A stretch of DNA of 64,000 nt, taken from positions 1 through 64,000 of the forward strand of contig CACKMS010000005.1 of assembly GCA_902601315.1 (NCBI GenBank), given 5' to 3'. Positions within the stretch are counted from its first letter, which is position 1, and each line of letters begins with the position of its first letter. Below, piece after piece: positions 56,563-64,000 of this stretch. The position numbers and the translations under genes were made by a program. The stretch comes from an uncultured Pelagibacteraceae bacterium (GTDB lineage: Bacteria; Pseudomonadota; Alphaproteobacteria; Pelagibacterales; Pelagibacteraceae). The notes under the pieces were generated by a model. That model searched no databases. It was not told the origin of the DNA and saw only the letters and a program-made list of their open reading frames with translations.

Positions 56563-56628
56563 GATTTTTAATTAATATGGTCGTATAACATGATAAACGT
56601 AAAAAATACTAAATTTAATTTTTAATTT

Positions 56629-56645
56629 TGCGTCTGAAAGACGCA
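56629..56645. repeat. small GC-rich hairpin before kdsB
   Basis: TGCGTC-TGAAA-GACGCA forms a perfect 6-bp stem in the cycM-kdsB gap, 15 bases before the kdsB ATG. It is markedly GC-richer than its surroundings. No T run follows on either strand. Confidence 0.5.
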
Positions 56646-56660
56646 TAATACTTAGAATTT

Positions 56661-57410
56661 ATGGCAAAAAGTATAATTTTAATTCCCTCTAGGCTCGCAG
56701 CTACAAGACTACCAAATAAACCTCTTTTAAAAATTAATAATAAATCGATCATTATGCATGTTTATGAAAAGGCAATTGAGTGTGGAATTGGAGATGTTTT
56801 TGTAACTACTTGCGATGAAGAAATCATAAGTGAAGTTCAAAAAAATGGAGGAAAATCAATACTTACAAGCAAAGATCATAATACTGGCACGGATAGAATT
56901 GCTGAGGCCCTAGATAAAATTAAATTAGAAAATGAAGTAGATTATATAATTAATTTGCAGGGAGATGAGCCGCTAATTGACATCTCTGATATAAAAAATT
57001 TAAGCAATAAAGCAATTAATAATAATTCAGATCTCGCAACTTTAGCATGTAAAATAGATAAATCTAATCAAGATAAATATACAAACTCAAACATAGTTAA
57101 AGTAGTGACGCAAGATAATTTGCAACAAACAAGTATTTCTCAGGCGGTAAAGTTTGAGAGAATTATTGACGTTAAAACAAACAATTATATATACCAGCAC
57201 ATAGGTATTTATATTTACAAAAAATCTATTCTTAGAAAATTTATAAACTTAAATCAAACTGAGAATGAAAAAGTTAAGAAACTTGAACAATTAAGAGCTT
57301 TAGAGAATGGTATAAATATTGATGTTGCTTATGCAAAAACAATGCCAATCGGAGTTGATACAAAAGAGGATTATGTAGAATTAAAAAAATTAATGAAATA
57401 TAAGAAATAG
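56661..57410 (+). CDS. kdsB: 3-deoxy-manno-octulosonate cytidylyltransferase
   Basis: Activates Kdo as CMP-Kdo for lipid A assembly. It is 249 aa with LIPSRLAATRLPNKPL (CTP-binding), GDEPLID, and IGIYIYKKSIL. It is three bases upstream of pheA. Confidence 0.96.
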   Translation: MAKSIILIPSRLAATRLPNKPLLKINNKSIIMHVYEKAIECGIGDVFVTTCDEEIISEVQKNGGKSILTSKDHNTGTDRIAEALDKIKLENEVDYIINLQGDEPLIDISDIKNLSNKAINNNSDLATLACKIDKSNQDKYTNSNIVKVVTQDNLQQTSISQAVKFERIIDVKTNNYIYQHIGIYIYKKSILRKFINLNQTENEKVKKLEQLRALENGINIDVAYAKTMPIGVDTKEDYVELKKLMKYKK

Positions 57411-57413
57411 AAT

Positions 57414-58241
57414 ATGAAAATTGCTTATCAAGGAATACCTGGAAGTTATAGTGAAAGTTGTGCAAAAAAATTGTATCCAGACTGTGAAACTATTTCTTGC
57501 AAAACATTTGACGAATGTTTTGAAAAATCGATTGGGAATAGTGAAATCAAAGCAATTATTCCAGAATCAAATAAAACAACTGGCAATATAGGTGTTGAGT
57601 ATTTGATTTTCAAATATAGGTTAAATATCTACGAGGAGCACTTTTTTCCAATAAAACATAATTTGCTTGGATTAAAAGGGTCTAAAATAAATGAAATTAA
57701 AAATGTATATTCACATGCACAAGCATTAAGTCAATCATCAAACTTTATAAGAAAGCATAATTTAAATGAAAATGTTCGGGCAGATACAGCTGGATCTGCT
57801 AAGTATATTTCTGAGAATAAAGATAAAACTAAATCTGCGATTGCCTCACTACTAAGCGCTGAAATTTATAATTTAGAAGTCTTGCAAAAAAATATTCAAG
57901 ATGATGAAAATAATGTAACAAGATTTTTACTAATGGGAAAAGATATTTCTCAACCAGAATTTATCAAAGGAGACTTTTTAACATCATTTTTATTTAAACT
58001 TAAAAGCAAACCTGCTGCATTATACTCTGCGCTATCAGGTTTCGCATTAAATGGGGTAAATTTAACAAAATTACAAAGTTTTCCTGAAAAGAATTCTTTT
58101 TCCTCCTTTTTTTTTCTATGTGATATTGAGGGTCATATAGAAGAAGATAAAATTAAAAACTCACTAAAAGAATTAGGTCTACATTGTGAAGATATGCACG
58201 TCCTAGGTGTTTATAAGGCTGATAAAATTAGAAAAAAATAA
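57414..58241 (+). CDS. pheA: prephenate dehydratase
   Basis: 275-aa monofunctional enzyme of phenylalanine synthesis. The catalytic region includes VRADTAGSAKYIS and NNVTRFLLMG (Thr-Arg-Phe). The C-terminal ACT domain (SKPAALYSALSGFALNGVNLTKLQSFPE) is present, but the Phe-binding ESRP equivalent reads QSFP, so feedback control may be weaker or different; that is inference. It ends 48 bases before the SRP RNA. Confidence 0.95.
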   Translation: MKIAYQGIPGSYSESCAKKLYPDCETISCKTFDECFEKSIGNSEIKAIIPESNKTTGNIGVEYLIFKYRLNIYEEHFFPIKHNLLGLKGSKINEIKNVYSHAQALSQSSNFIRKHNLNENVRADTAGSAKYISENKDKTKSAIASLLSAEIYNLEVLQKNIQDDENNVTRFLLMGKDISQPEFIKGDFLTSFLFKLKSKPAALYSALSGFALNGVNLTKLQSFPEKNSFSSFFFLCDIEGHIEEDKIKNSLKELGLHCEDMHVLGVYKADKIRKK

Positions 58242-58253
58242 GCTTTAACTTTA

Positions 58254-58283
58254 TTGTAGAATAGAAAAAATTATTGGTATAAT
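58254..58283 (+). promoter_or_regulatory. promoter of the SRP RNA
   Basis: A perfect -10 TATAAT (58278-58283) sits seven bases before the RNA's first G (58290). TTGTAG (58254-58259), 18 bases upstream, is a partial -35. Confidence 0.6.
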
Positions 58284-58289
58284 AGTTTT

Positions 58290-58377
58290 GGGGGCCAATC
58301 AGGTGGAGTTACCATGAACTCCCCCAGGCTTGAAAAAGAGCAAGGGTAATGAGTATTTTCCAGGTTGGTTGGTCTCC
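58290..58377 (+). ncRNA. ffs: signal recognition particle RNA (4.5S)
   Basis: About 88 nt. The SRP apical motif is visible as CAGGCTTGAAAAAGAGCA with GGGTAA following (GAAA tetraloop flanked by the asymmetric AGCA and AGG sides). The ends GGGGGCCAA and TTGGTCTCC pair, with G-U wobbles, and a TTTT run follows. Location directly upstream of dnaX is the common alphaproteobacterial position. The RNA partners Ffh in membrane targeting. Confidence 0.9.
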
Positions 58378-58387
58378 TTTTATATTA

Positions 58388-60031
58388 ATGAAAAATAATT
58401 CAAAAGTATTAGCTTTAAAATATAGACCTCAGATACCTGAAGATTTAATTGGACAAGAAGTTGTAATTGAAACAATTGTCAATGGGATTAAATCTGAAAA
58501 AACACCAAATGCTTATCTTTTTACCGGTATCAGAGGAGTAGGCAAAACTACCTTAGCCAGGATTGTTGCAAAGGCTTTGAATTGTAAAAAAGGTATTGAG
58601 GGTCTTAGCAATTATCAAACATGTGAAAACTGTACGTGTAAATCTATCGCTGATTCAAACCATATTGACATTTTAGAAATGGATGCGGCTAGCAAAACTG
58701 GTGTTGATGATATTAGAGATTTAATAGAATTTTCCAGATACGGTCCCACTTCAGCAAAATTTAAAATATTCATTATCGATGAAGTACATATGCTTAGCAA
58801 ACAAGCATTTAATGCATTATTAAAAACACTTGAAGAGCCCCCAAGTTATTTGAAATTTATATTTGCAACGACTGAAATAAAAAAAATACCTGTTACTGTA
58901 GTTTCTAGATGTCAAAGATTTGATTTATCTAGAATTCAGTCCGATAAACTGTTTTATTATTTAAAAGATATTACTTTAAAAGAAAAAGGACTAGTTTCAG
59001 AAGATGCATTAAAATTAATTGTCAAAATTTCTGAGGGATCAGTAAGAGATTCACTTTCGTTGTTAGATCGTGGATTGATGAGTAATAAAGATGGTGGTGA
59101 ATTAACTTTAGAGAAAGCACAAAAAATTTTTGGATATTTTGATAAAAGTTTTCTCTTAGAATTAATCGAATACTTATTTAAAGGTGATGAAAAAAAAGTA
59201 ATTGAAAACTATAGAAAATCATTTGATGCAGGAATTGACCCAAAATTATTTTTAAACGATTTCCTTGAGGTGCTCTACTATATAAAAAACATCAATTCTA
59301 TAAGTCTTGGTGGAACAAATTTCAATCTTAATGATAATGAATTTAAGAAAATTTCAGAAATAGCTAATAAAACAAATGTTCAAGAGATCATTCTATTTTG
59401 GCAATTTACAATTAAAACTATTGAGGAATTAGAAATTGTTTCAAATCCAAACTTATCTGTTGAGATGTTTCTAATAAGATTAATTTATTTAAAAGGATTT
59501 AAAATCAAAGATGATACACCCAAACATTCATTAAATTTATCAGTCAATAAACAAAATACAAAAATAGATAAATCTGTAGAGATAGTAAATCAGATTAAAA
59601 ATGTGGCCCAAGAAGATAAAATTGATCCTAAGTTAGAATTAGACATAAAAAAAACGGAAATAAATTCTTTTCAAGAGTTACTCAATTTTTGTAACACATA
59701 TAAAGAAGTACAATTAAAATATGAATTAGAAACAAATGTCAATCTTGTATCTTTCGAAAATTGTAGAATGGAAATATCTTTCAATGATAAATTAGATAAA
59801 AATTTTATAAAAGAATTATCAAATAAACTTTTTTTATGGACAAATAATAGATGGATAATTACCCTTTCAAAAAAAAGGGGAGAGGTTTCAGTAAAAGATA
59901 AGAATCAAATTAACCAGAAGCAAATTTTTGAGGAAGTAAAAAAAAGTAATATTTATAAACAAGTTTTAGAAATCTTACCTGACGCCGAACTTATTGATGT
60001 GAAAAAAATAGATAAGGAGAATAATGACTGA
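58388..60031 (+). CDS. dnaX: DNA polymerase III subunit gamma/tau
   Basis: 547-aa clamp-loader ATPase. Walker A GIRGVGKTT, a four-Cys zinc module (CKK...CENCTC), Walker B IIDEVH, and sensor 1 with VVSRCQRF. The C-terminal part beyond residue 370 is Lys-rich and less conserved. ATG 58388 starts ALKYRPQ in register; a longer frame from 58349 lies inside the SRP RNA and is rejected. The ATG is only 10 bases past the RNA. It overlaps ybaB by eight bases. Confidence 0.95.
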   Translation: MKNNSKVLALKYRPQIPEDLIGQEVVIETIVNGIKSEKTPNAYLFTGIRGVGKTTLARIVAKALNCKKGIEGLSNYQTCENCTCKSIADSNHIDILEMDAASKTGVDDIRDLIEFSRYGPTSAKFKIFIIDEVHMLSKQAFNALLKTLEEPPSYLKFIFATTEIKKIPVTVVSRCQRFDLSRIQSDKLFYYLKDITLKEKGLVSEDALKLIVKISEGSVRDSLSLLDRGLMSNKDGGELTLEKAQKIFGYFDKSFLLELIEYLFKGDEKKVIENYRKSFDAGIDPKLFLNDFLEVLYYIKNINSISLGGTNFNLNDNEFKKISEIANKTNVQEIILFWQFTIKTIEELEIVSNPNLSVEMFLIRLIYLKGFKIKDDTPKHSLNLSVNKQNTKIDKSVEIVNQIKNVAQEDKIDPKLELDIKKTEINSFQELLNFCNTYKEVQLKYELETNVNLVSFENCRMEISFNDKLDKNFIKELSNKLFLWTNNRWIITLSKKRGEVSVKDKNQINQKQIFEEVKKSNIYKQVLEILPDAELIDVKKIDKENND

Positions 60032-60341
60032 TTTTAGCAAGATTTTAGATAAAGCAAAAGAACTTGAGGCAAAAATGAAAGAAAGCCAAGAAAAAATTAA
60101 ACAAATTGAGGTAGTAGGGAGTTCTGGAGCAGATGCAATAAAAGTTACCCTGAATGGTGATGGAGAAATGACAAATATTCAGTTAAGTGAAGAAATTTTA
60201 AAAGAAGAGAAGGGTATAATACAAGATCTAATCACAGCTGCACATAATAATGCGAAATCACAGCTTAAATCTAAAACTTCCGAGGAAATATCAAAAGCAA
60301 CTGGTGGATTTGGAATACCTGGTTTTAAGTGGCCACTTTAA
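60024..60341 (+). CDS. ybaB: YbaB/EbfC nucleoid-associated protein
   Basis: 105 aa. An N-terminal coiled coil (ILDKAKELEAKMKESQEKIKQI), a beta hairpin (VTLNGDGEMTNIQLSEEIL) and the closing helix KATGGFGIPG. YbaB binds DNA as a dimer. It lies between dnaX and recR in the widespread dnaX-ybaB-recR order. Confidence 0.95.
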   Translation: MTDFSKILDKAKELEAKMKESQEKIKQIEVVGSSGADAIKVTLNGDGEMTNIQLSEEILKEEKGIIQDLITAAHNNAKSQLKSKTSEEISKATGGFGIPGFKWPL

Positions 60342-60346
60342 AATAA

Positions 60347-60958
60347 ATGAAAAATATTTCTGAGATTGAAACTTTAATCAAACTAATTTCTAAGCTACCT
60401 GGTCTTGGTCCAAAATCAGCTAAAAGAATTTTATTAAAACTATTAAATAATCGTGACGAGATTTTTAAACCATTATCGAAAGCATTGACTGAAGTTTACA
60501 AAAATGTCTCAAGGTGCAAAATATGTGGAACATTAAAACCCTCATCACTGGAATGCGATTTTGATTCATGTAAGTTTATAACAAATAAGCATAGCAAAAT
60601 ATGTGTTGTTGAAAATATTGCAGATCAATGGGCAATTGAAAGCTCTAGTATCTTTCAAGGATACTTCCACATTTTAGGAGGCACTATTGATAATTCAACT
60701 AATCAAAGAAAAGAAGATTTACTAATAGAATCATTAATTCATAGAGTAAAAAAAAATAATATTGATGAAATAATTTTAGCAACTTCGGCTACAGTAGAAG
60801 GCCAAACAACAGCTTTTTATATACAGGATAGTCTAAGAAATATTGATGTAAAAATTTCTAAACTTGCACAAGGTTTACCTATTGGGGGTGAAATTGAAAA
60901 TTTAGATGATGGAACTCTTATTTCAGCATTTAAAAATCGCAAAAATCTAAGTCAATAA
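60347..60958 (+). CDS. recR: recombination mediator RecR
   Basis: 203 aa. Helix-hairpin-helix LPGLGPKSAKRILLKLL, a zinc finger with CKICGTL and a Cys pair spaced wider than usual (CDFDSC), and a Toprim-like domain (KICVVENIADQWAIESS, YFHILGGTID). It loads RecA with RecFO at gaps. It is convergent with glcB, one base apart. Confidence 0.95.
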   Translation: MKNISEIETLIKLISKLPGLGPKSAKRILLKLLNNRDEIFKPLSKALTEVYKNVSRCKICGTLKPSSLECDFDSCKFITNKHSKICVVENIADQWAIESSSIFQGYFHILGGTIDNSTNQRKEDLLIESLIHRVKKNNIDEIILATSATVEGQTTAFYIQDSLRNIDVKISKLAQGLPIGGEIENLDDGTLISAFKNRKNLSQ

Positions 60959-60959
60959 T

Positions 60960-63110
60960 TTAATTTTTCTTGATAATTCTGTTTAAATGCAGAAGTGGTT
61001 CTGTGTAACCAGATGGTTGAGATTTACCATGAAAGATAAGTTCACAAGCGGCTTTAAATGCGATTGATTTGTAATACTTTGGGGACATATTTTCATAATT
61101 TGGATCACCTCTGTTTTGATCGTCAACTACCTTGGCCATTTTTTTCATGATTTCAAGCACTTGCTTGTTTGAACAATATCCATGGTGTAACCAATTTGCG
61201 ATATGTTGTGAAGATATTCTTAAAGTTGCCCTATCCTCCATTAAACCTACATTATTTATATCTGGAACTTTAGAGCAACCTACACCTTGATCTACCCATC
61301 TTACTACGTAACCTAAGATTGTTTGAGCCGAGTTTGATATCTCATTTTCTATTTCCTCAACAGACCAATTTGGCCTATCAGCTATTGGTATATTTAATAG
61401 ATCGTCTAATTTTGCTGAAGATCTTGACTTTAGTTCCTCATGTTTTTTGAAAATATCAATTTCATGATAATGTAAGGCATGTAATGCTGCAGCTGTAGGT
61501 GATGGCACCCATGCACAATTAGCACCAGAATTTAAATGGCCAATTTTTTGATCCATCATATCTTTCATTTTATCAGGCATTGCCCACATTCCCTTACCGA
61601 TTTGAGCCACACCAGAAAAACCACATTTTAAACCAATATCGACATTATTGTTTTCATAAGCTTCAATCCATTTTGACTTTTTCATATCTCCTTTTTTAAT
61701 CATTGGGCCTGCTTCCATTGAGGTATGCATTTCATCGCCTGTACGATCTAAAAATCCAGTATTGATAAAAAAAACTCTGTGTTTTAAAGTTCTTATACAC
61801 TCCTTTAAATTTGCAGAGGTTCTTCTTTCCTCATCCATAATTCCACATTTAATCGTATTCTTCTCTAATTCCAAAACCTCTTCCACTTTTCCAAAAATAA
61901 TATCAGTAAATGCTGTTTCATCTGGTCCATGCATTTTAGGCTTAACAATATAAATTGAACCTAATCTAGAGTTGCCTTTACGTTTTAAATCATGAAGGCA
62001 AGCTGCTGATGTAATAAATGCATCTAAAATTCCTTCAGGAACTTCAGATCCATCATTTAATATAATTGATGGATTAGTCATTAGGTGTCCAACATTTCGA
62101 ACTAATAACAAACTTCTTCCATGAAGTTTCATATTTTTTCCCGTGTTAGATATATAACTTCTATCTGGGTTTAGTTTTCTTTTTAATTTTTTTCCTTGTT
62201 TTTCAAAAATTGAAATTAAATCTCCCTTCATTAATCCTAACCAATTTCTATAGCACGCAACCTTATCTTCTGCATCAACTGCAGCCACACTATCTTCATG
62301 ATCACATATAGTCGAAATTGCTGACTCTATTATAATGTCACTTATTCCGGCTGCATCTTGTGCTGCACTAAAAGCTTTTGGATTTATTATAATTTCTAAG
62401 TGTAAATTATTATTATTTAGTATTATCGCAGAGGGTTTTAATACGTCTCCTCTAAAACCTGTAAATTTTTCATTTTGTTTTAAGTCAAACCAATCTTTAT
62501 CTTTTTTAATCTTCAAATTTCCATCATAAACTTCAAATCCAGAAATTTCTCTCCAACTAATACCATCTATAGGAAAGTGTTTATTTAAAAAATCTCTGGC
62601 ATAATTAATTACCTGTTCACCTCTTAGAGGATCATATTTTTCACCTCCACTCTCTTCTGACTCAATTACATCAGTGCCATATAAACTGTCATACAAGCTC
62701 ATCCATCTCGCATTAGCTGCATTTAAACTATATCTAGCATTCATTATTGGCACAACCAATTGAGGTCCTGCTATACTTGAAATTTCAGTGTCCAAATTTT
62801 TAGTTTCGATTTTGAATTCTGGACCTTCTTCCTTGAGATAGCCAATATCCTTAAGAAATTTTTTGTAGTCTTTTATGTTAAAATTTTCAAATTTATTTTT
62901 TTTGTGCCAAAGATCAATTTCTTTTTGTATGGTTTCTCTTATTTCTAAAAGCTTTCTATTTTTTGGAGCAAGCTCATGTACTACCTTATCAAAACCATCC
63001 CAAAATTTTTTAGGACTAATATTGCTACCTAGTAATAGCTCATTATCTATAAAATCTGCAAGTATTTTATCAACAGATAAATTATTAATTTTAATAAATC
63101 TTTCTTTCAT
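60960..63110 (-). CDS. glcB: malate synthase G
   Basis: 716 aa, isoform G length. It condenses glyoxylate and acetyl-CoA to malate. Typical parts are ILNNNNLHLEIIINP, DHEDSVAAVDAEDKVACYRNWLGLMKGDL, HMTSMEAGP-like DEMHTSMEAGPMIKKGD, and the C-terminal RISSQHIANWLHHG. A tandem glycine riboswitch lies in its leader (63131-63268), so expression responds to glycine, a plausible link because glycine can become glyoxylate. Confidence 0.97.
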   Translation of the reverse strand: MKERFIKINNLSVDKILADFIDNELLLGSNISPKKFWDGFDKVVHELAPKNRKLLEIRETIQKEIDLWHKKNKFENFNIKDYKKFLKDIGYLKEEGPEFKIETKNLDTEISSIAGPQLVVPIMNARYSLNAANARWMSLYDSLYGTDVIESEESGGEKYDPLRGEQVINYARDFLNKHFPIDGISWREISGFEVYDGNLKIKKDKDWFDLKQNEKFTGFRGDVLKPSAIILNNNNLHLEIIINPKAFSAAQDAAGISDIIIESAISTICDHEDSVAAVDAEDKVACYRNWLGLMKGDLISIFEKQGKKLKRKLNPDRSYISNTGKNMKLHGRSLLLVRNVGHLMTNPSIILNDGSEVPEGILDAFITSAACLHDLKRKGNSRLGSIYIVKPKMHGPDETAFTDIIFGKVEEVLELEKNTIKCGIMDEERRTSANLKECIRTLKHRVFFINTGFLDRTGDEMHTSMEAGPMIKKGDMKKSKWIEAYENNNVDIGLKCGFSGVAQIGKGMWAMPDKMKDMMDQKIGHLNSGANCAWVPSPTAAALHALHYHEIDIFKKHEELKSRSSAKLDDLLNIPIADRPNWSVEEIENEISNSAQTILGYVVRWVDQGVGCSKVPDINNVGLMEDRATLRISSQHIANWLHHGYCSNKQVLEIMKKMAKVVDDQNRGDPNYENMSPKYYKSIAFKAACELIFHGKSQPSGYTEPLLHLNRIIKKN

Positions 63111-63130
63111 AAACTAAATAAATTTTTAAC

Positions 63131-63268
63131 CCCATCTGTTGATTAACCTGAGAGCTTTACTCCGTCGGTGAGAAATATTCTCTTTCCAGATAATTATGTT
63201 AGAATGGTCCTTTTGCCTGAGAGTTTCCGGGGAAGTTGCTCCTTCGGCGCTATAATAGTCTCTCCCAT
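63131..63268 (-). promoter_or_regulatory. tandem glycine riboswitch
   Basis: On the minus strand two glycine aptamers precede glcB. The first has GGGAGAGAC, GCGCCGAAGGAGCAA and CTCTCAGGCAAAAGGACC; the second, after an A/T-rich linker, has GGAAAGAG, ACCGACGGAGTAAAGC and CTCTCAGGTTAATC. Core positions of the gcvT-type motif are kept in both. The RNA ends about 20 bases before the glcB ATG, suiting translational control. This riboswitch on malate synthase is known from SAR11. Confidence 0.95.
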
Positions 63269-63326
63269 AAAAACATAAAATTTTAAGACATCTTATTGCC
63301 TTTTTTAGATATAATAAAGCTTTTAA

Positions 63327-64000
63327 ATGAAAAATTACCTTAATTTTGAGACGGAAGTAAAAAACTTAGAAGCAGAACTTGATCAATTAAAAGATCCATA
63401 TAATCAAGAAGGATTGTCTGAAGTTGATACGTCTAAAATTTCAAAAGTTCAAAAAGAGATTGATGAAAAGTTAAGTGAGATTTACTCAAATTTAGACCCA
63501 TGGCAAACAGCTTTAGTTGCAAGACATGAAGACAGACCCAAAGCTAAATTTTTCATTGATAATTTGTTCGAGGAGTTCGTAGCTCTTTCTGGAGATAGAT
63601 ATTATGGAGAAGACAAGTCTGTCATCTCAGGATTTGCTAAATTCAATGGAAAGTCAGTACTAGTTATTGGTCAAGAAAAAGGTGAGAATTTAGAGACAAG
63701 AATAGAGAGAAATTTCGGTATGATGCGACCAGAAGGTTATAGAAAAACAATTAGACTTATGAAGTTAGCAGATAAGTTTAGAATTCCTGTAATTTCATTT
63801 ATAGACACACCTGGCGCATATCCAGGAGTTGGAGCAGAGGAAAGAGGTCAAGCAGAGGCTATAGCAAAATCTATTGAATGTTGTATGGAGCTTACCGTTC
63901 CAACTATTTCCGTGATAATTGGCGAGGGTGGATCTGGTGGCGCAATCGCTCTTGCATCATCTAACAAAGTATTAATGTTACAAAATGCTATATACTCGGT
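63327..64000 (+). CDS. accA: acetyl-CoA carboxylase carboxyltransferase alpha subunit, 3' end outside window
   Basis: Open from ATG 63327 to the window edge (about 224 codons). The N-terminus YLNFETEVKNLEAELDQLKD and the core GDRYYGEDKSVISGFAKF, RNFGMMRPEGYRKTIRLMKLADKF, DTPGAYPGVGAEERGQAEAIA and GEGGSGGAIALA identify AccA. It pairs with AccD (40645) in the carboxyltransferase. It is divergent from the glcB riboswitch, 58 bases away. Confidence 0.97.
   Translation, partial: MKNYLNFETEVKNLEAELDQLKDPYNQEGLSEVDTSKISKVQKEIDEKLSEIYSNLDPWQTALVARHEDRPKAKFFIDNLFEEFVALSGDRYYGEDKSVISGFAKFNGKSVLVIGQEKGENLETRIERNFGMMRPEGYRKTIRLMKLADKFRIPVISFIDTPGAYPGVGAEERGQAEAIAKSIECCMELTVPTISVIIGEGGSGGAIALASSNKVLMLQNAIYS

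Noticed and set aside
58349-58387. dnaX extension starting in the SRP RNA
   Set aside because: The 13 extra residues derive from the SRP 3' arm; homology begins with the Lys-Tyr-Arg-Pro segment after ATG 58388.
59868-59882. A8G4 run in dnaX as a programmed frameshift site
   Set aside because: It lies close to the end of the gene, well beyond where the gamma form is generated in E. coli, and the spacing elements are absent.

Overview
The window looks like part of a SAR11-type (Candidatus Pelagibacter-like) alphaproteobacterial chromosome. The grounds are a very low GC content, extremely short intergenic gaps (no gene-free stretch reaches 300 bases; the longest, 32218-32454, is 237), many overlapping stop/start junctions, alphaproteobacterial families (GcrA, RegB-type kinase, DUF2948, CobS/CobT next to a J-protein and BolA, membrane-anchored cytochrome c), and a tandem glycine riboswitch on malate synthase, an arrangement known from SAR11. 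No phage, insertion sequence, CRISPR array or rRNA operon was seen. This is core genome, so the interest lies in unusual start sites, RNA elements and divergent active sites.

Layout. 44-6542 (+): translation block infC (frameshifted)-rpmI-rplT-pheS-pheT-lepA, then tRNA-Ser. 6808-10141 (+): gyrB and a RegB-like redox histidine kinase. 10138-13432 (-): cobT-cobS-J-domain protein, divergent from bolA. 13702-15307 (-): aroB-aroK. 15364-19462 (+): two unassigned envelope proteins, then def-fmt-truA. 19452-26814 (-): SET protein, HDAC-like amidohydrolase, dapE-dapD, a HAD phosphatase, argB, then yidC-yidD-rnpA-rpmH. 26898-39429 (+): VTT membrane protein, small basic proteins, dcd-murA-DUF2948-hisD-infA, tRNA-Phe, cold-shock gene, a candidate histidine leader peptide, tRNA-His-hisS-hisZ-hisG, a nuclease trio (rmuC, PD-(D/E)XK nuclease, exonuclease I) and trxA. 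39426-52009 (-): a 14-gene directon read rnd-kdsD-lptC-lptB-aroA-cmk-rpsA-ihfB-pyrF-trpF-trpB-trpA-accD-folC. 52027-64000: NDUFA9-like and SHOCT proteins, gcrA (-), argD-argF, cycM (-), kdsB-pheA, SRP RNA-dnaX-ybaB-recR, glcB (-) under a glycine riboswitch, and the 5' part of accA.

How the genes work together. Most genes serve translation, amino-acid synthesis (shikimate/Trp/Phe, His, Arg, Lys/DAP), LPS/Kdo and lipid precursors, and DNA repair. The tRNA-His-hisS-hisZ-hisG run joins histidine tRNA, its synthetase and the first pathway enzyme, with a His-rich 24-codon ORF upstream that could act as an attenuator. Points most worth checking: the infC frameshift; the CTG start of cmk; the His leader; hisS starting 4 nt after the tRNA-His CCA; TrpB with replaced active-site residues; FolC with altered glycine motifs; a SET/HDAC-like gene pair; and an LPS-export cluster without lptA.
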